DNA of 64,000 nt from Opitutaceae bacterium (GTDB lineage: Bacteria; Verrucomicrobiota; Verrucomicrobiia; Opitutales; Opitutaceae): positions 62,001 through 126,000 of the forward strand of contig JANQKV010000035.1 in NCBI GenBank assembly GCA_028280945.1, in the 5' to 3' direction. A model generated the notes under the pieces. It ran no database searches, had not been told where the DNA came from, and worked only from the letters and a program-made list of their open reading frames with translations. Made by a program: the position numbers and the translations under genes. Every line of letters starts with the position of its first letter. Position 1 is the stretch's first letter. Shown here in pieces: positions 18,059-27,800 of this stretch.

Positions 18059-18826
18059 ATGGCGAATGCGCCTGCCACCTTATGGAATTCACTCCGCCTA
18101 TGGCCGGGCAAGGTACGCGGGCGGGAAGTACATGTCTGGCGTATTGCCGTCCGGCAGCCCGACAGTCTGGTCGATCAGTGGATCAATGACTTGCCCCCGG
18201 AGGAGCAGGACGTTTGCCGAAAATTTCAACGGCGCGAGGACCGGGTTCGGGCCGGGCTCGGGCGCTGGTGGCGCCGCCGGATCCTCGCCCGAATTCTCGA
18301 TCTGCCGCCGGGTGAACTCGTATTTTCCGCCACGCCGGAGGGTAAGCCCTTTCTGCTGCGCCCCGCGTCGCCCCGCAAAATCCACTTCAATGTTTCCCAC
18401 TCCGGGGATTGGGTGCTGATCGGAGTAAGTGAGGGCGGGCGAGTGGGGATCGACGTCGAGATCCACGGTAAAATTGATTTTCAGGGGCTTGCGGAATCGT
18501 GTTTCTCGGCCGCCGAAATCAAAGCGTGGTTCGCCCGCCCGCTCGTCGAACAAAAGACCGTGTTTTTCGACATTTGGGCGCGCAAGGAGGCCTACCTGAA
18601 AGCGATCGGCTCGGGACTCAGTAAGCCGCTGAAGGATTTCTCCGTTCCCGCTGCGGAAGCCCCGGGGCCACTCTTCATCGTGGCTCCGGCCGGGGGTATT
18701 GGCGATCGTTGGACCCTGTGGCCACTTGCCGTCGACTCACGCCATTCGGCCGCCTTGGTGGCGGAGGGCAGTCCGTCGGCCATCAAGCTTTGGGATGCGG
18801 AGCCTTCGGCCCTCGGGTCCATCTAA
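18059..18826 (+). CDS. Sfp-type 4'-phosphopantetheinyl transferase
   Basis: 255 residues. Transfers the phosphopantetheine arm from CoA to the serine of carrier domains. Motifs are complete: F-N-V-S-H-S-G-D-W near 110, V-G-I-D132-V-E134 with the magnesium ligands, and W173-A-R-K176-E177-A-Y-L-K. Length fits the Sfp/HetI group. It is the last gene of the 9230-18826 operon, 6 bases after the sensor gene, and is the obvious activator of the seven carrier domains in the megasynthases plus the free ACP. Its stop overlaps by 4 bases tail-to-tail with a gene on the other strand. Confidence 0.93.
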   Translation: MANAPATLWNSLRLWPGKVRGREVHVWRIAVRQPDSLVDQWINDLPPEEQDVCRKFQRREDRVRAGLGRWWRRRILARILDLPPGELVFSATPEGKPFLLRPASPRKIHFNVSHSGDWVLIGVSEGGRVGIDVEIHGKIDFQGLAESCFSAAEIKAWFARPLVEQKTVFFDIWARKEAYLKAIGSGLSKPLKDFSVPAAEAPGPLFIVAPAGGIGDRWTLWPLAVDSRHSAALVAEGSPSAIKLWDAEPSALGSI

Positions 18827-19341
18827 ATGTCGATGGGCTGACGCCTTAACGGAGGTAATCCGAGTCGCCGGCAAAGATCGGCGCGGAACTCCCACCAATC
18901 GAAATTAAAATATTCGCCGCCGTTTTCGTAGTGGCGGATGAACGCCTGCCCCAGCAGGTAACTGTATCCCGCCATGATGAGCGGCGGCGCCAGCCAACGC
19001 ACGGGGACGGCAATCCACGGCATGGTGGCGGTGAAAAAATCCCGGGCGATTTTGGTCGCGGGATTACTTGCCAAAATCAAATTCAGCACGCCACCCGAGC
19101 CGGCCGCCAAGGCCGCCTTGGCCTTCGATTGGGTAAAGGGCACCTGATAGATTTTCGAGAGATCAGCCAACATTTTGAGCTGCACGGCCGAGACCGCCAC
19201 GCTGCCCACGAAGGCCCCGGGCACGAGCGCCGCGGCGGCGCAGTAGCCGGAGTGCTCTTTTACGGCCTGGCGGGCTTGCCGCGAGGCTTGTTCCGTTACC
19301 CGGGGCTCGATGGTAACGATGAGCTTGGATTCCCCCGGCAT
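18823..19341 (-). CDS. DUF697/YcjF-like membrane-associated protein
   Basis: 172 residues. Shares the pattern of the two other DUF697-like proteins nearby: an N-terminal helix, a hydrophobic A-A-A-A-L-V-P-G-A-F segment, V-Q-L-K-M-L-A-D-L-S-K-I-Y-Q-V-P-F with a following hydrophobic stretch, and L-L-G-Q-A-F-I-R-H-Y-E-N-G-G-E-Y near the end. The G-L-I-P-x-P-x-A-D motif seen in its relatives is lost here. It starts 3 bases after the stop of the DUF697 gene at 19345-20049, so both are probably co-translated. The biochemical role of free-standing DUF697 proteins is not known to me. Confidence 0.6.
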   Translation of the reverse strand: MPGESKLIVTIEPRVTEQASRQARQAVKEHSGYCAAAALVPGAFVGSVAVSAVQLKMLADLSKIYQVPFTQSKAKAALAAGSGGVLNLILASNPATKIARDFFTATMPWIAVPVRWLAPPLIMAGYSYLLGQAFIRHYENGGEYFNFDWWEFRADLCRRLGLPPLRRQPIDI

Positions 19342-19344
19342 ACG

Positions 19345-20049
19345 TCAGAAGTCTTTAATGGCCTCCTTGGCTTCGGTCCACCGGCGGCCGAATCCCTCCT
19401 GGGCGACCGTCAGGTCAAAGTCGGCCAGGGTTCCGCCGTTTTCGAAATGATCGATCATGGTCTGGCCCAGGGCCCAGGTGAACATGCCGCTGGCGGCCGG
19501 CAGGGTCGACAAACTGAGCAGTCCACCGATACCGGGCAAAACCTTGGCGAAGCTGCCCACCGCAGCCGTGGTGACGACCGTTCCTCCCACCGACCCGAGC
19601 AGGGACGTGACTATGGTCTGCGATTCCGCTTTGGAGAAAGGCACCTCGTAGACTTTGGCCAGTCCGGCCAACAGCTTGAGTTGCAGTCCGGTCAGTGCCG
19701 CCAGATCTGCGAAAGGCAGCGGGATGAGACCGGTACCGACGGCAATGGGGACGTGGCGGCGAAGAACAGCTTGAGCGTTCTGCCGACGATTATCGCTTTT
19801 TGCGGCAGCGGGGACTGTGGCGGCGGAGGCAACCGCTGCCTGGGTCGCAGCCGCTTTCGGCTTGGGTTTCGCGGAGGGTGTTTTCCGCTTGGTGGTTTTT
19901 CGTACTGGTTTCCGCTTGGTGGTCGCGGCCTTGGTTTTTGAGGCGACTTTTCGGGTCGAAACCTTCGCTGGCTTGGCCGGTGCCGCATCAGAGGCCAGGG
20001 AGCGGTTCAGTTTATCCAGCAGTTGATCGCTTTTTTTTGTTCGGGGCAT
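19345..20049 (-). CDS. DUF697-like protein with Lys/Ala/Pro-rich N-terminus
   Basis: 234 residues. The first 75 or so are a low-complexity basic tail rich in Lys, Thr, Ala and Pro (K-P-V-R-K-T-T-K-R-K), similar to the histone H1-like tails that bind DNA or polyanions. The rest is a DUF697-like domain: G-T-G-L-I-P-L-P-F-A-D-L-A-A-L-T-G-L-Q-L-K, V-Y-E-V-P-F-S-K-A-E, a Gly-rich hydrophobic centre and M-I-D-H-F-E-N-G-G. It lies 14 bases downstream of the ParA-like gene. A basic tail on a membrane-associated domain beside a ParA ATPase suggests a role in positioning DNA or large complexes; this is inference. Confidence 0.65.
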   Translation of the reverse strand: MPRTKKSDQLLDKLNRSLASDAAPAKPAKVSTRKVASKTKAATTKRKPVRKTTKRKTPSAKPKPKAAATQAAVASAATVPAAAKSDNRRQNAQAVLRRHVPIAVGTGLIPLPFADLAALTGLQLKLLAGLAKVYEVPFSKAESQTIVTSLLGSVGGTVVTTAAVGSFAKVLPGIGGLLSLSTLPAASGMFTWALGQTMIDHFENGGTLADFDLTVAQEGFGRRWTEAKEAIKDF

Positions 20050-20063
20050 GGCGGTTGGGGTAG

Positions 20064-20651
20064 TTATTGGGCGAGAGCCGCGATCTCCAACGCGGCCGAA
20101 AGTAATTCTTCCCGGCTGGCGGCATCCAGCGCCGACCAGCCCAGGAGGGGCGCGTGTTGAAATGCCTGCCGGCGCCCGATGCGGGACTGAAGGGCGGGAA
20201 TGCCGATGCGTTCGGTGAGTGACGCCAGATTCTGGGCCAGCACCGTTCGTTTTTGCACTTGGTTGAAAAGGATCCGGGCTGCCCGCTCCTTGGGGAGATG
20301 GGCGGTGATGGTTTTAACCGTGTCTTGAGAGGTCCAGAGGTCGGCGGGGGACGGGGAACTGACGAGAATGGCGCAATCCGACTCGGCCAGAGATTGGTGT
20401 AGCAGCTCGGAGTCGAGGCGGGGCGGGGTGTCGATGACGGTCAGGCGATGATTCGAATCCGGGGTCGCCAGCTCCAGTTCCCCTGTCTGTTCGATCCACC
20501 GGGTGGCCGTCCCTTGCGGGTCCCGGTCGATGAGACCCACCCGGTGTCCCGCTTTTTGGAACGCCGTTGCCAGCAAAACCGCGAGGGTGGTCTTGCCCGC
20601 CCCTCCCTTTCCGTTGCACAGCGTGATTTTCACCGATCGATGGGTGGACAC
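20064..20651 (-). CDS. ParA/MinD-like ATPase
   Basis: 195 residues. The deviant Walker A motif is K-G-G-A-G-K-T-T-L, followed by G-L-I-D-R-D-P-Q-G-T-A-T-R-W and V-I-D-T-P-P, the three hallmarks of ParA-type ATPases. It is short, with no N-terminal DNA-binding extension, like the orphan ParA proteins that position chromosomes, plasmids or cell machinery. No ParB-like gene is adjacent. The GTG at 20651 lies inside the U-run of the preceding terminator, so the in-frame GTG at 20633 is an equally likely start. It is followed closely by two DUF697-like genes. Confidence 0.85.
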   Translation of the reverse strand: MSTHRSVKITLCNGKGGAGKTTLAVLLATAFQKAGHRVGLIDRDPQGTATRWIEQTGELELATPDSNHRLTVIDTPPRLDSELLHQSLAESDCAILVSSPSPADLWTSQDTVKTITAHLPKERAARILFNQVQKRTVLAQNLASLTERIGIPALQSRIGRRQAFQHAPLLGWSALDAASREELLSAALEIAALAQ

Positions 20652-20680
20652 AAAAAACCCCCGGGGCGAACCCGGGGGTC
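20652..20680 (-). terminator. Rho-independent terminator
   Basis: Read on the minus strand: a perfect 9-bp GC-rich stem (ACCCCCGGG with its complement, loop of five) directly followed by six T residues. It lies just after the stop of the small membrane-protein gene at 20693 and ends at the possible GTG start of the ParA-like gene. Confidence 0.88.
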
Positions 20681-20692
20681 GGTAAAGTGCAT

Positions 20693-20890
20693 TTAAGCAG
20701 TGGAGGAAGCTTCGGCTTCGACCTCAACCGCGGGCGCACGCTTGTCGGAAGCGAGCACGAAGAGCAGGCTGATCAACGGCGTGAAGATGAAAGCCAGAAT
20801 CAAATATGCCCAGAAGCCGAATTTGCGCTCACGACCGAAATAAGCAACGATCAGCGAGAGGAGGATGTAGACGAGTAAACCTGGAATCAT
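20693..20890 (-). CDS. Small two-helix membrane protein
   Basis: 65 residues. Two hydrophobic segments (about 3-17 and 24-47) are separated by a short charged loop F-G-R-E-R-K-F-G-F-W. The tail is polar and acidic. It resembles the small membrane proteins that pair with larger membrane complexes, but I cannot name a family. It is on the same strand as, and between, the DUF697-like and ParA-like genes and is followed at once by a strong terminator. Confidence 0.6.
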   Translation of the reverse strand: MIPGLLVYILLSLIVAYFGRERKFGFWAYLILAFIFTPLISLLFVLASDKRAPAVEVEAEASSTA

Positions 20891-20921
20891 GGTTAATGGG
20901 AGGGAGTTGGATGGACGTTAG

Positions 20922-21461
20922 TTAGGAGGAAGGGCGGAGTTTCGATTCGATCGAATCGGCAAGCGAATCGATTTTCGAGTCGGCATTCTTGGCAATCGTG
21001 GTGAGTTTTTCCTTACCGGACTTATACTCTTTCACAAAGGATTCCTTGGTGGCCTCTGCGTCAAAGGTGAGGAAGGTGCCTCCCGACTCGTAGTGTTGGG
21101 TGAAGGTTTTTCCCACGGCGTAGGTGATGGCACCGGAAACAACCGGGAGCGTGGCAATACCGAAGAGCGAACCCAGGCCCGGAACGATTTTGGCGACACT
21201 GCCCACAATGCTCACGGCTATCGAGGTCGCACCGAGACCGCCGATCAACGAACCCACGATGGATTTTCCGCGGTTTTCGGAAAATTCGATGCCGTAAGCT
21301 TTGGAAATTTCGCTGAGCATCTTCACCTGTATACCGATGATGGCGGCGAGGTCGGCCAGAGGAAAGGGGATAAGGCCGGCCCCCATGGCCCAGCCGACGT
21401 ATTTGTTGGTGATGGCTTCAGCCTCGGTTTGAGCGGAAGCGGGTGCAGTTTCAGTCGTCAT
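20922..21461 (-). CDS. DUF697-like protein
   Basis: 179 residues. The clearest of the three DUF697-like proteins: G-A-G-L-I-P-F-P-L-A-D-L-A-A-I-I-G-I-Q-V-K, I-S-K-A-Y-G-I-E-F-S-E-N-R-G-K, a long Gly/Ser/Val-rich hydrophobic centre and F-T-Q-H-Y-E-S-G-G-T-F. The C-terminal 45 residues are charged and probably helical. It is the first gene of the minus-strand block and is divergent from the first megasynthase gene, sharing the 412-base control region between them. Function unknown. Confidence 0.7.
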   Translation of the reverse strand: MTTETAPASAQTEAEAITNKYVGWAMGAGLIPFPLADLAAIIGIQVKMLSEISKAYGIEFSENRGKSIVGSLIGGLGATSIAVSIVGSVAKIVPGLGSLFGIATLPVVSGAITYAVGKTFTQHYESGGTFLTFDAEATKESFVKEYKSGKEKLTTIAKNADSKIDSLADSIESKLRPSS

Positions 21462-21535
21462 AAAAATTTACGGTTAAAACGATCGGAAAGGGACCAAATC
21501 TTGTGCTGACCAAGATGGCAACCAGCAAGGCCAAT

Positions 21536-21550
21536 CTCTTAAATTAAGAG
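21536..21550. promoter_or_regulatory. Operator-like inverted repeat CTCTTAA-A-TTAAGAG
   Basis: Perfect 7-base arms around one central A. Related sites recur at 21622-21637 (one extra T) and, with a weaker left arm, around 21554-21570. Repetition in an otherwise AT-rich promoter suggests a dimeric regulator; the regulator is not identified. Confidence 0.5.
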
Positions 21551-21560
21551 CGATCTCATA

Positions 21561-21686
21561 TAAATTAAGAGTTTATTTATTATACATTAAGAATTACTCC
21601 GATAGTAAACTCCCTATATGGCTCTTTAAATTAAGAGTTTATTTAATGTACATTAAGAAATACCCCGAGGGTAAACTCCCTATATG
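21561..21686 (+). repeat. Two 60-base tandem near-identical repeats
   Basis: Copy 1 is 21561-21620 and copy 2 is 21627-21686, with 6 bases between them (period 66). Both run from TAAATTAAGAGTTTATTTA through CATTAAGAA and GTAAACTCCCTATATG, with differences mostly in the middle. They lie about 190 bases upstream of the first megasynthase start. Confidence 0.9.
21643..21656. promoter_or_regulatory. Perfect 14-base palindrome TTAATGTACATTAA
   Basis: Lies inside repeat copy 2. In copy 1 the same place reads TTATTATACATTAA, so the symmetry is lost there. Such a symmetrical site is typical of a homodimeric DNA-binding protein. Confidence 0.55.
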
Positions 21687-21873
21687 TTTCTTGCAGGAAT
21701 GTAATAATCAGGTAAAATCCTGTTAATGAAAAGTATACTGAAATTCATATGTCATTGATATTAAATAGTTTACTAAGATGTGCGGTTCCGCTCCGTGTGG
21801 CTTCTGCATAATTGTAAACCGACTGCTTTTTTTGCTTCCCGCCGCATCCACTTGAACGTTTGTTACGAGGTTC

Positions 21874-24800
21874 ATGCCTTTATTTAATTCACCCTCTGAT
21901 CTTACCACCGAGCTGGAAGGTTTCGCATGGTCGGAGAGGCTGGCCCTTTCGGCCCGGAACGACCAGCGGGGTGTGACCCACTATGACGAGGTCGGAGGAC
22001 ATCGGTTTCAGAGCTACGCGGAACTATGGAATGAAGCGGCCACGATTCTGGGTGGGCTGCAGGCAGCGAATCTGGCGCCGGGTGTGGCGATCGTGCTGCA
22101 GGCAGATTCAAGCCGGGATTTCCTGGCCGGTTTGTGGGCCTGTTTTCTTGGAGGGTATGTGGCGGTTCCGGTGCTGATGCCGCCGACTTATGCTCAGGAT
22201 TCCGCCCCCCGCCGGAAAGTGTTCCAAGCTCTCGATCAGGTCGAGGGAAGTGCAGTGCTGATCAACGACGCTCACCTGACCGCGTTCCGCTCAGCTTTGG
22301 CCGAATTAAATGTGAGTGCTCCGGTGTTTACTTTTGAATCGGTTCGGTTGGCGCCTGCCGGTCGCGTCGTTCCGTCCACCCTTGATCGCGCCGCGCTCAT
22401 GCTGTTCACCTCCGGCAGCACCGGGGCCAGCAAGGGAGTGCCCCTGACCGAAGGAAACCTCGCGGCAATGGCGGCCGGAACCGTCGAGATGAATGGTTTT
22501 GGAACCGACGACGTGGCGCTCAATTGGATGGCGGCCGATCACGTGGGAGCGGTTGTGTTTTTGGGGCTGGTGCCGGTCTTCGCGGGCTGTTCCCAGGTCC
22601 AGGTTCCGACCAACTACATCCTCCAGCAACCGACCCGCTGGCTCGATCTCATCGATCGTCACCAGGCCAGTATTTCCTGGGCGCCTAACTTTGCATTCTC
22701 ACTGGTGCTCGACAGCGAAGAGAAGATTCGCGCAGGCGAATGGGATCTCAGCTCGATGCGCTTTCTCGTGAATGCCGGCGAACCCATCGTGGCACGGACC
22801 GCCCGAAAATTTCTGCGAGTGATGGAATCGCGCGGTTTGCCGTCGGATGCCCTGCGGCCGGCTTTCGGCATGTCCGAAACGTGCTCGGGCATCACTTGGT
22901 CCCTCGGTTTCACGTTGGCAGAGACCACCGACGATCAACCGTTCGTGAGTCTCGGTCCCACGATTCCGGGTGCCGAGATGCGCGTGGTAAACGATGCCGG
23001 CGAAGCCTTGAGGGCAGGCGAGTCCGGTCGCTTGCAGGTGCGTGGGCCCTCGGTCTTCAGCGGTTATCTCCGTCGAGAGGACGTTAATGCCGAAGTGTTT
23101 CAAGACGGCTGGTTCACGACAGGTGACCTGGGTTACCTTGAGAACGGCGAGCTGTTCATCACGGGCCGCGAGAAGGACGTCATCATCGTCAACGGCGCCA
23201 ATTTCTACTGCCACGAAATTGAGGGGGTCGCCGAGGAGGTGGCAGGCGTCACCAAGTCCTTTACTGCTGCCTGCGGCGTTCGGGAAAATGCCGGTGAAAC
23301 GGAAGAGCTGGCCATATTCTTTGTGCCCGACGAATCAGCCGATGCCGGGGTGGTGGCCAAAGCGCTGCGGGCGGCCATTGCACAACGGATCGGGGTTGCC
23401 GCCCATTATGTGGTCGCGTTGGAAAAATCGCAGGTCCCGAAAACCGAGATCGGGAAGATTAAACGACCCGCGCTGCGAACCGCGTTTGAGCAAGGCGATT
23501 TCTCGGACCACGTGGTGTTGCGTCCCGCCGCCCGGCGCTCGGGCAGCCGCCGGCGCGCCAAGCGGAGCGGGCGGGATTGCCGCATGCTTCAACGAGAGAT
23601 CACGGCGATTTGGCAGGACATTCTCGGCCTCGATGAGGTCGGGGGAGACGAAACGTTTTTTGAACTGGGCGGGCACTCATTGCTCGTAGTCGACGTGCAA
23701 CAGGCGCTGGCCCGGCTGGTTGGCCGGACGGTGACCATCGCGGAGCTTTTCAATTGCCCCACCGTCAATACACTGGCCCGGCACTTTGCCCGGGATGGGT
23801 CCGAATCTCATCAAGAGGTCCGGCCGGCGGCAACCGCCGCCGGCAAATCCGCGGGCGTGGCGATCATCGGCATTGGCTGCCGTCTGCCTGGGGCGGATGG
23901 TCCCGAAGAGTTCTGGGACAATCTCGTCAACGAACGCGAATCCATCCGCTTTTTCACGGCTGACGATGCGATAGCCGCCGGAGTGGATCCATCGCTCGCC
24001 CGGGACCCTTCGTTTGTGAAGGCCGCGCCCGTCATCGACGGGGTGGAGGAGTTCGACGCCGGTTTCTTCCGTTATTCGGCCAAGGAGGCCAGTCTCATCG
24101 ATCCGCAGCAGCGACTGTTTTTGGAGACCTGCTGGGAAGCGTTTGAGGATGCCGGTCATGACCCGCTGACGACTCCTTACGAGGTCGGACTCTATGCCTC
24201 TGCGGGTCTCAACACTTACCTGGCCAACAATCTCCTGGCGGACCCGGCGTTTCAGGCGGAGGAGATGGGTGGCCGGATGCTGACGGTGGACTCCATGGGG
24301 GGGTTCAATGTCATGATCACCAATGACAAGGACTACCTTACCACGCGGGTGGCCTATAAGCTCAACCTGCGTGGTCCGGTGGTGAACCTGCAGTCCGCCT
24401 GCTCGAGCACGTTGCTGGCGGTGCATCAGGCGGCGCGTGCGCTGCTCGATGGCGAGTGCGGCATGGCGCTGGCCGGTGGCGTTTCCATCAAGCTGCCACA
24501 GTACGCCGGCCATCAATACTCGCCGGGCATGCTCAACTCGCCGGACGGCCATTGCCGGGCCTACGACGCCGCGGCGGAAGGCACGATTTTTGGCAATGGC
24601 TCCGGCGTGGTGCTGATGAAGCGGGTTGAGGATGCCGTCAAAGACGGCGACCGAATTTACGCTGTCGTGCGCGGCTCGGCGACCAACAACGATGGGGGGG
24701 ACAAGGCGGGTTATACGGCCCCGAGTGCCCAAGGTGAATACCGCGTCATGCGTGACGCGATCGCCCGGGCGGGAATCCATGCCGAAACGATCACTTACGT

Positions 24801-27800
24801 GGAAGGCCACGGCACCGGCACGCCGTTGGGAGATCCGATTGAAATCGATGCCTTGTCGCGCGTGTTCCGCGAACACACCGACCAGAAACAGTTTTGTGCC
24901 GTCGGCTCGGTGAAGACGAATATCGGTCACATGCAGATCGCCTCCGGAATCGCAGGCCTGATCAAGACCGCCCTGGCGGTGAAACATGCGCAGATCCCGG
25001 GCACGTTGCACTTCGAACGAGCCAATCCCCAGATCGATTTCGAGTCCTCGCCCTTCTTCGTTTCAGCCCAGACCCGGCCGTGGGAGACGAATGGCATGCC
25101 GCGCCGGGCCGGAGTGAACTCCCTCGGCATCGGGGGCAGCAACGTGCACGTGATTTTGGAGCAGGCACCGGCGGGGGCGGACGAGCCGGTCCGCGACGAT
25201 ACCGGGCCTTTCCTGCTGCCGCTGTCGGCGGCATCGCCGTCGGCACTGGCCGCTCTCGCCGGTCGTTATGCCGACCGCCTCACCGAAGACGAATCGGTGT
25301 CGCTTGGCGATGTCTGCCATACCGCCCGCATCGGCCGGGCCCAATTGGGTTTCCGCAAGGCGGTTGTCGCCTCCACCCGGGACGAAATGATTGCGGCCCT
25401 GCGGGAAATCAGTGATCGCGATCTTGCGCTGACGGCGGCCCGTCCGCCCGATGGCTTGCGACTTGGTTTTCTCGTTTCAGGCCAGGGCGCCCAACGGACC
25501 GGGATGGGACGTGACTTGGCGGAGCGGTTTCCCGTCTTTGCCGGGGCGGTGGCCGAGTGTGCCGACATTCTGGATACGCTGTTGGAGGTGCCCGTTCGGC
25601 AGGTGATGTGGCCGGCGCCGGGAGACGATGCATCGCTGATCAACCAAACGCGTTTCACCCAGCCGGCTTTGTTCACCTACAGTTATGCCTTGGGCGAGCT
25701 CTACCGCAGCTGGGGCATCGAGCCCGACGCCGCCCTGGGCCACAGCGTGGGTGAATACGTCGGCGCGGTGTGGGCCGGAATCTGGGAGCTGGAAGATGCC
25801 TTGCGGATCGTGGCCAAGCGCGGGCAGCTGATGCAGGATGCCCCGGGCGACGGGGCCATGATGGCGATCAATTTGGCGGCCGAAGATGTTGCGGTGCGGC
25901 TGGCCACGGCAGGGGACGACCTCGTGATCGCCGGGTTTAATGGGGTCCGTCAAACCGTGGTGGCCGGAGATTCATCGGCGGTCGATAATTTTGCGCAGCG
26001 CCTTGAGGCCGACGAAATCCTGGGCACGCGGCTGCGGGTCTCCCACGCTTTCCATTCTCCGTTGATGAATTCTGCCCGGGACGGTCTGGCCGAGGAGATG
26101 ACCCATGCCCATCCCGCCGAGCCTGCGATCGATCTTGTCTCGAACGTCACCGGTAAAATTGAGACCGGGATTTTTGCGGATGCAAAATACTGGGCTGATC
26201 ATTTGCGGCGTCCGGTGCGTTACGCGGATGGCGTGCGATCCATGATCGACGCTGGCGTGCAGGTATTTTTGGAGGTTGGGCCGCAACCGGTTCTCACCGG
26301 ACTCAGTCGAGCTGATCACAACGAGGACAGCCTCACCTGGATCGCGAGTGCAACAAGGGCGCACGGGGAGGTGGTATCCGTCTTGAAAGCTGTTGCTCAG
26401 CTTTGGGAGTCGGGTGCGACCGTTGACTGGAACGCGCTGGCCGAACCCTTCCCCGGCAATCGGGTCGCGCTGCCCACCTATCCGTGGCAGCGGGAACGCC
26501 ACTGGATCGAGGGCACCGATCTTACCCGCGGCCGTTCCGGAGGCGGGGGCTTCAATCCGCAGAATCCCTACCTTGGCCACCCCGTCCGGCTTCCCCGCTC
26601 GGATCAGCACGTATTCTCCCAAGCCGCCACCCTGGCGGGCATGCCTTGGGTGGCCGACCATCTGGTCCACGGCCGGATGGTTGCTCCCGGAGCCCAGTTC
26701 CTCGGTCAGATTCTAACCGCGGGCGAACGGATTGGTGCGCGGCAGCCGTTTGCAGTGGATGAAATTACCTTCGCCTCTCCGCTCATGCTCGCCGACGGCA
26801 AGGATCGCGAGGCTCAGTTGACGTTCGGGGCGGCCGATGCCTCCGGCAGGCGGGAAGTGGAGCTCATCAGTTTCTTGCCCGATTCGGACGCGACCACTTC
26901 CCACGCCACGGGCACCTGGTTCCGTCTCGACCATCTGTCGTCTGACCGTCTCGACCTCAAGGCCCTGCGGGGCGAGCTCAGTTCCCCGGTGGCGGTGGCC
27001 GATCATTTCGAGACCATGGCGCGAATGGGGATTTCGCTGGGCCCCGATTTCCGATGGATTGATGCGATCCACACCAACCGCCGGGGGCAGGCACTCCTGC
27101 GAATCAAACGTCCCGAAACGGCCACGGTTTCCCCCGGCTGGCACCCCGGCATGCTGGACTGCAGTCTTCAGGCGTTGGTGGCGGCCATGCCGGCGGTCGA
27201 GGGGCAGTTTGTGCCGTTCCGGATTCGACAAGTGCGTTGGTTGCGGGCCCTGCCCGAAGAAGAGGTGCAATGGGCGCACGCCACCTGGAGCCCCCCGGCC
27301 AATGGCACCCCCTCCTTGAAGGGGAATGTCAGCCTGCTGGATGAATCGGGCAACGTCTGCGTGGAGGTGGAGGGATTTGAGCTGCGGGCGATTTCGGCTG
27401 AGGACGTGCAACGTGCCCTCGGCTCGCCGCTGGAGGATTCGTTGTGGCAATCGACTTGGGAGCCGGTGCCCGCCGGAGGCACACCGCCCCAATTGGCCTG
27501 GCACATCCTGGCCTCCTCCAAAACCGCCGCCAAACCTGCCATCGATGCCCTGGAGAGCAAAGGCATCACAGCAAAATGGATCGAAGCCCTGCCGTCCTCG
27601 TTGGAGCCGGGGATCGGCTACGTGGACCTCACCGGTTGGAACGCCCCGGATCCTGCCTCGGCCTTCCGCACCGCCCAGAGCGTGTTTCAACGCGACCTGA
27701 GCACGCCTTACTTCTATGCGGTCGATGCCGCCGCTCACCCGGAAATGGCGACGTCAATTGAATCGCTCTGGCGGGCGTTGCGCTGGGAACGCCCGGAGGG

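Larger units (their letters stand above)
21462..21873 (+). promoter_or_regulatory. AT-rich divergent control region
   Basis: This 412-base gap separates the divergent DUF697-like and megasynthase genes. It is strikingly AT-rich in a GC-rich window. It holds two 60-base near-identical repeats, three CTCTTAA-type half-palindromes and one perfect 14-base palindrome, listed separately. A possible -10 box TATACT is near 21733. The megasynthase ATG at 21874 has only a weak GAGG upstream. I expect the main promoter of the 36-kb operon here. Confidence 0.65.

Noticed and set aside
21536..21686. CRISPR array
   Set aside because: Only two long copies with a 6-base gap, no unique spacers and no cas genes.
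23677..25011. A 444-residue minus-strand open frame inside the first PKS gene
   Set aside because: Lies opposite ACP and KS with conserved motifs on the plus strand; no ribosome site or family motif.
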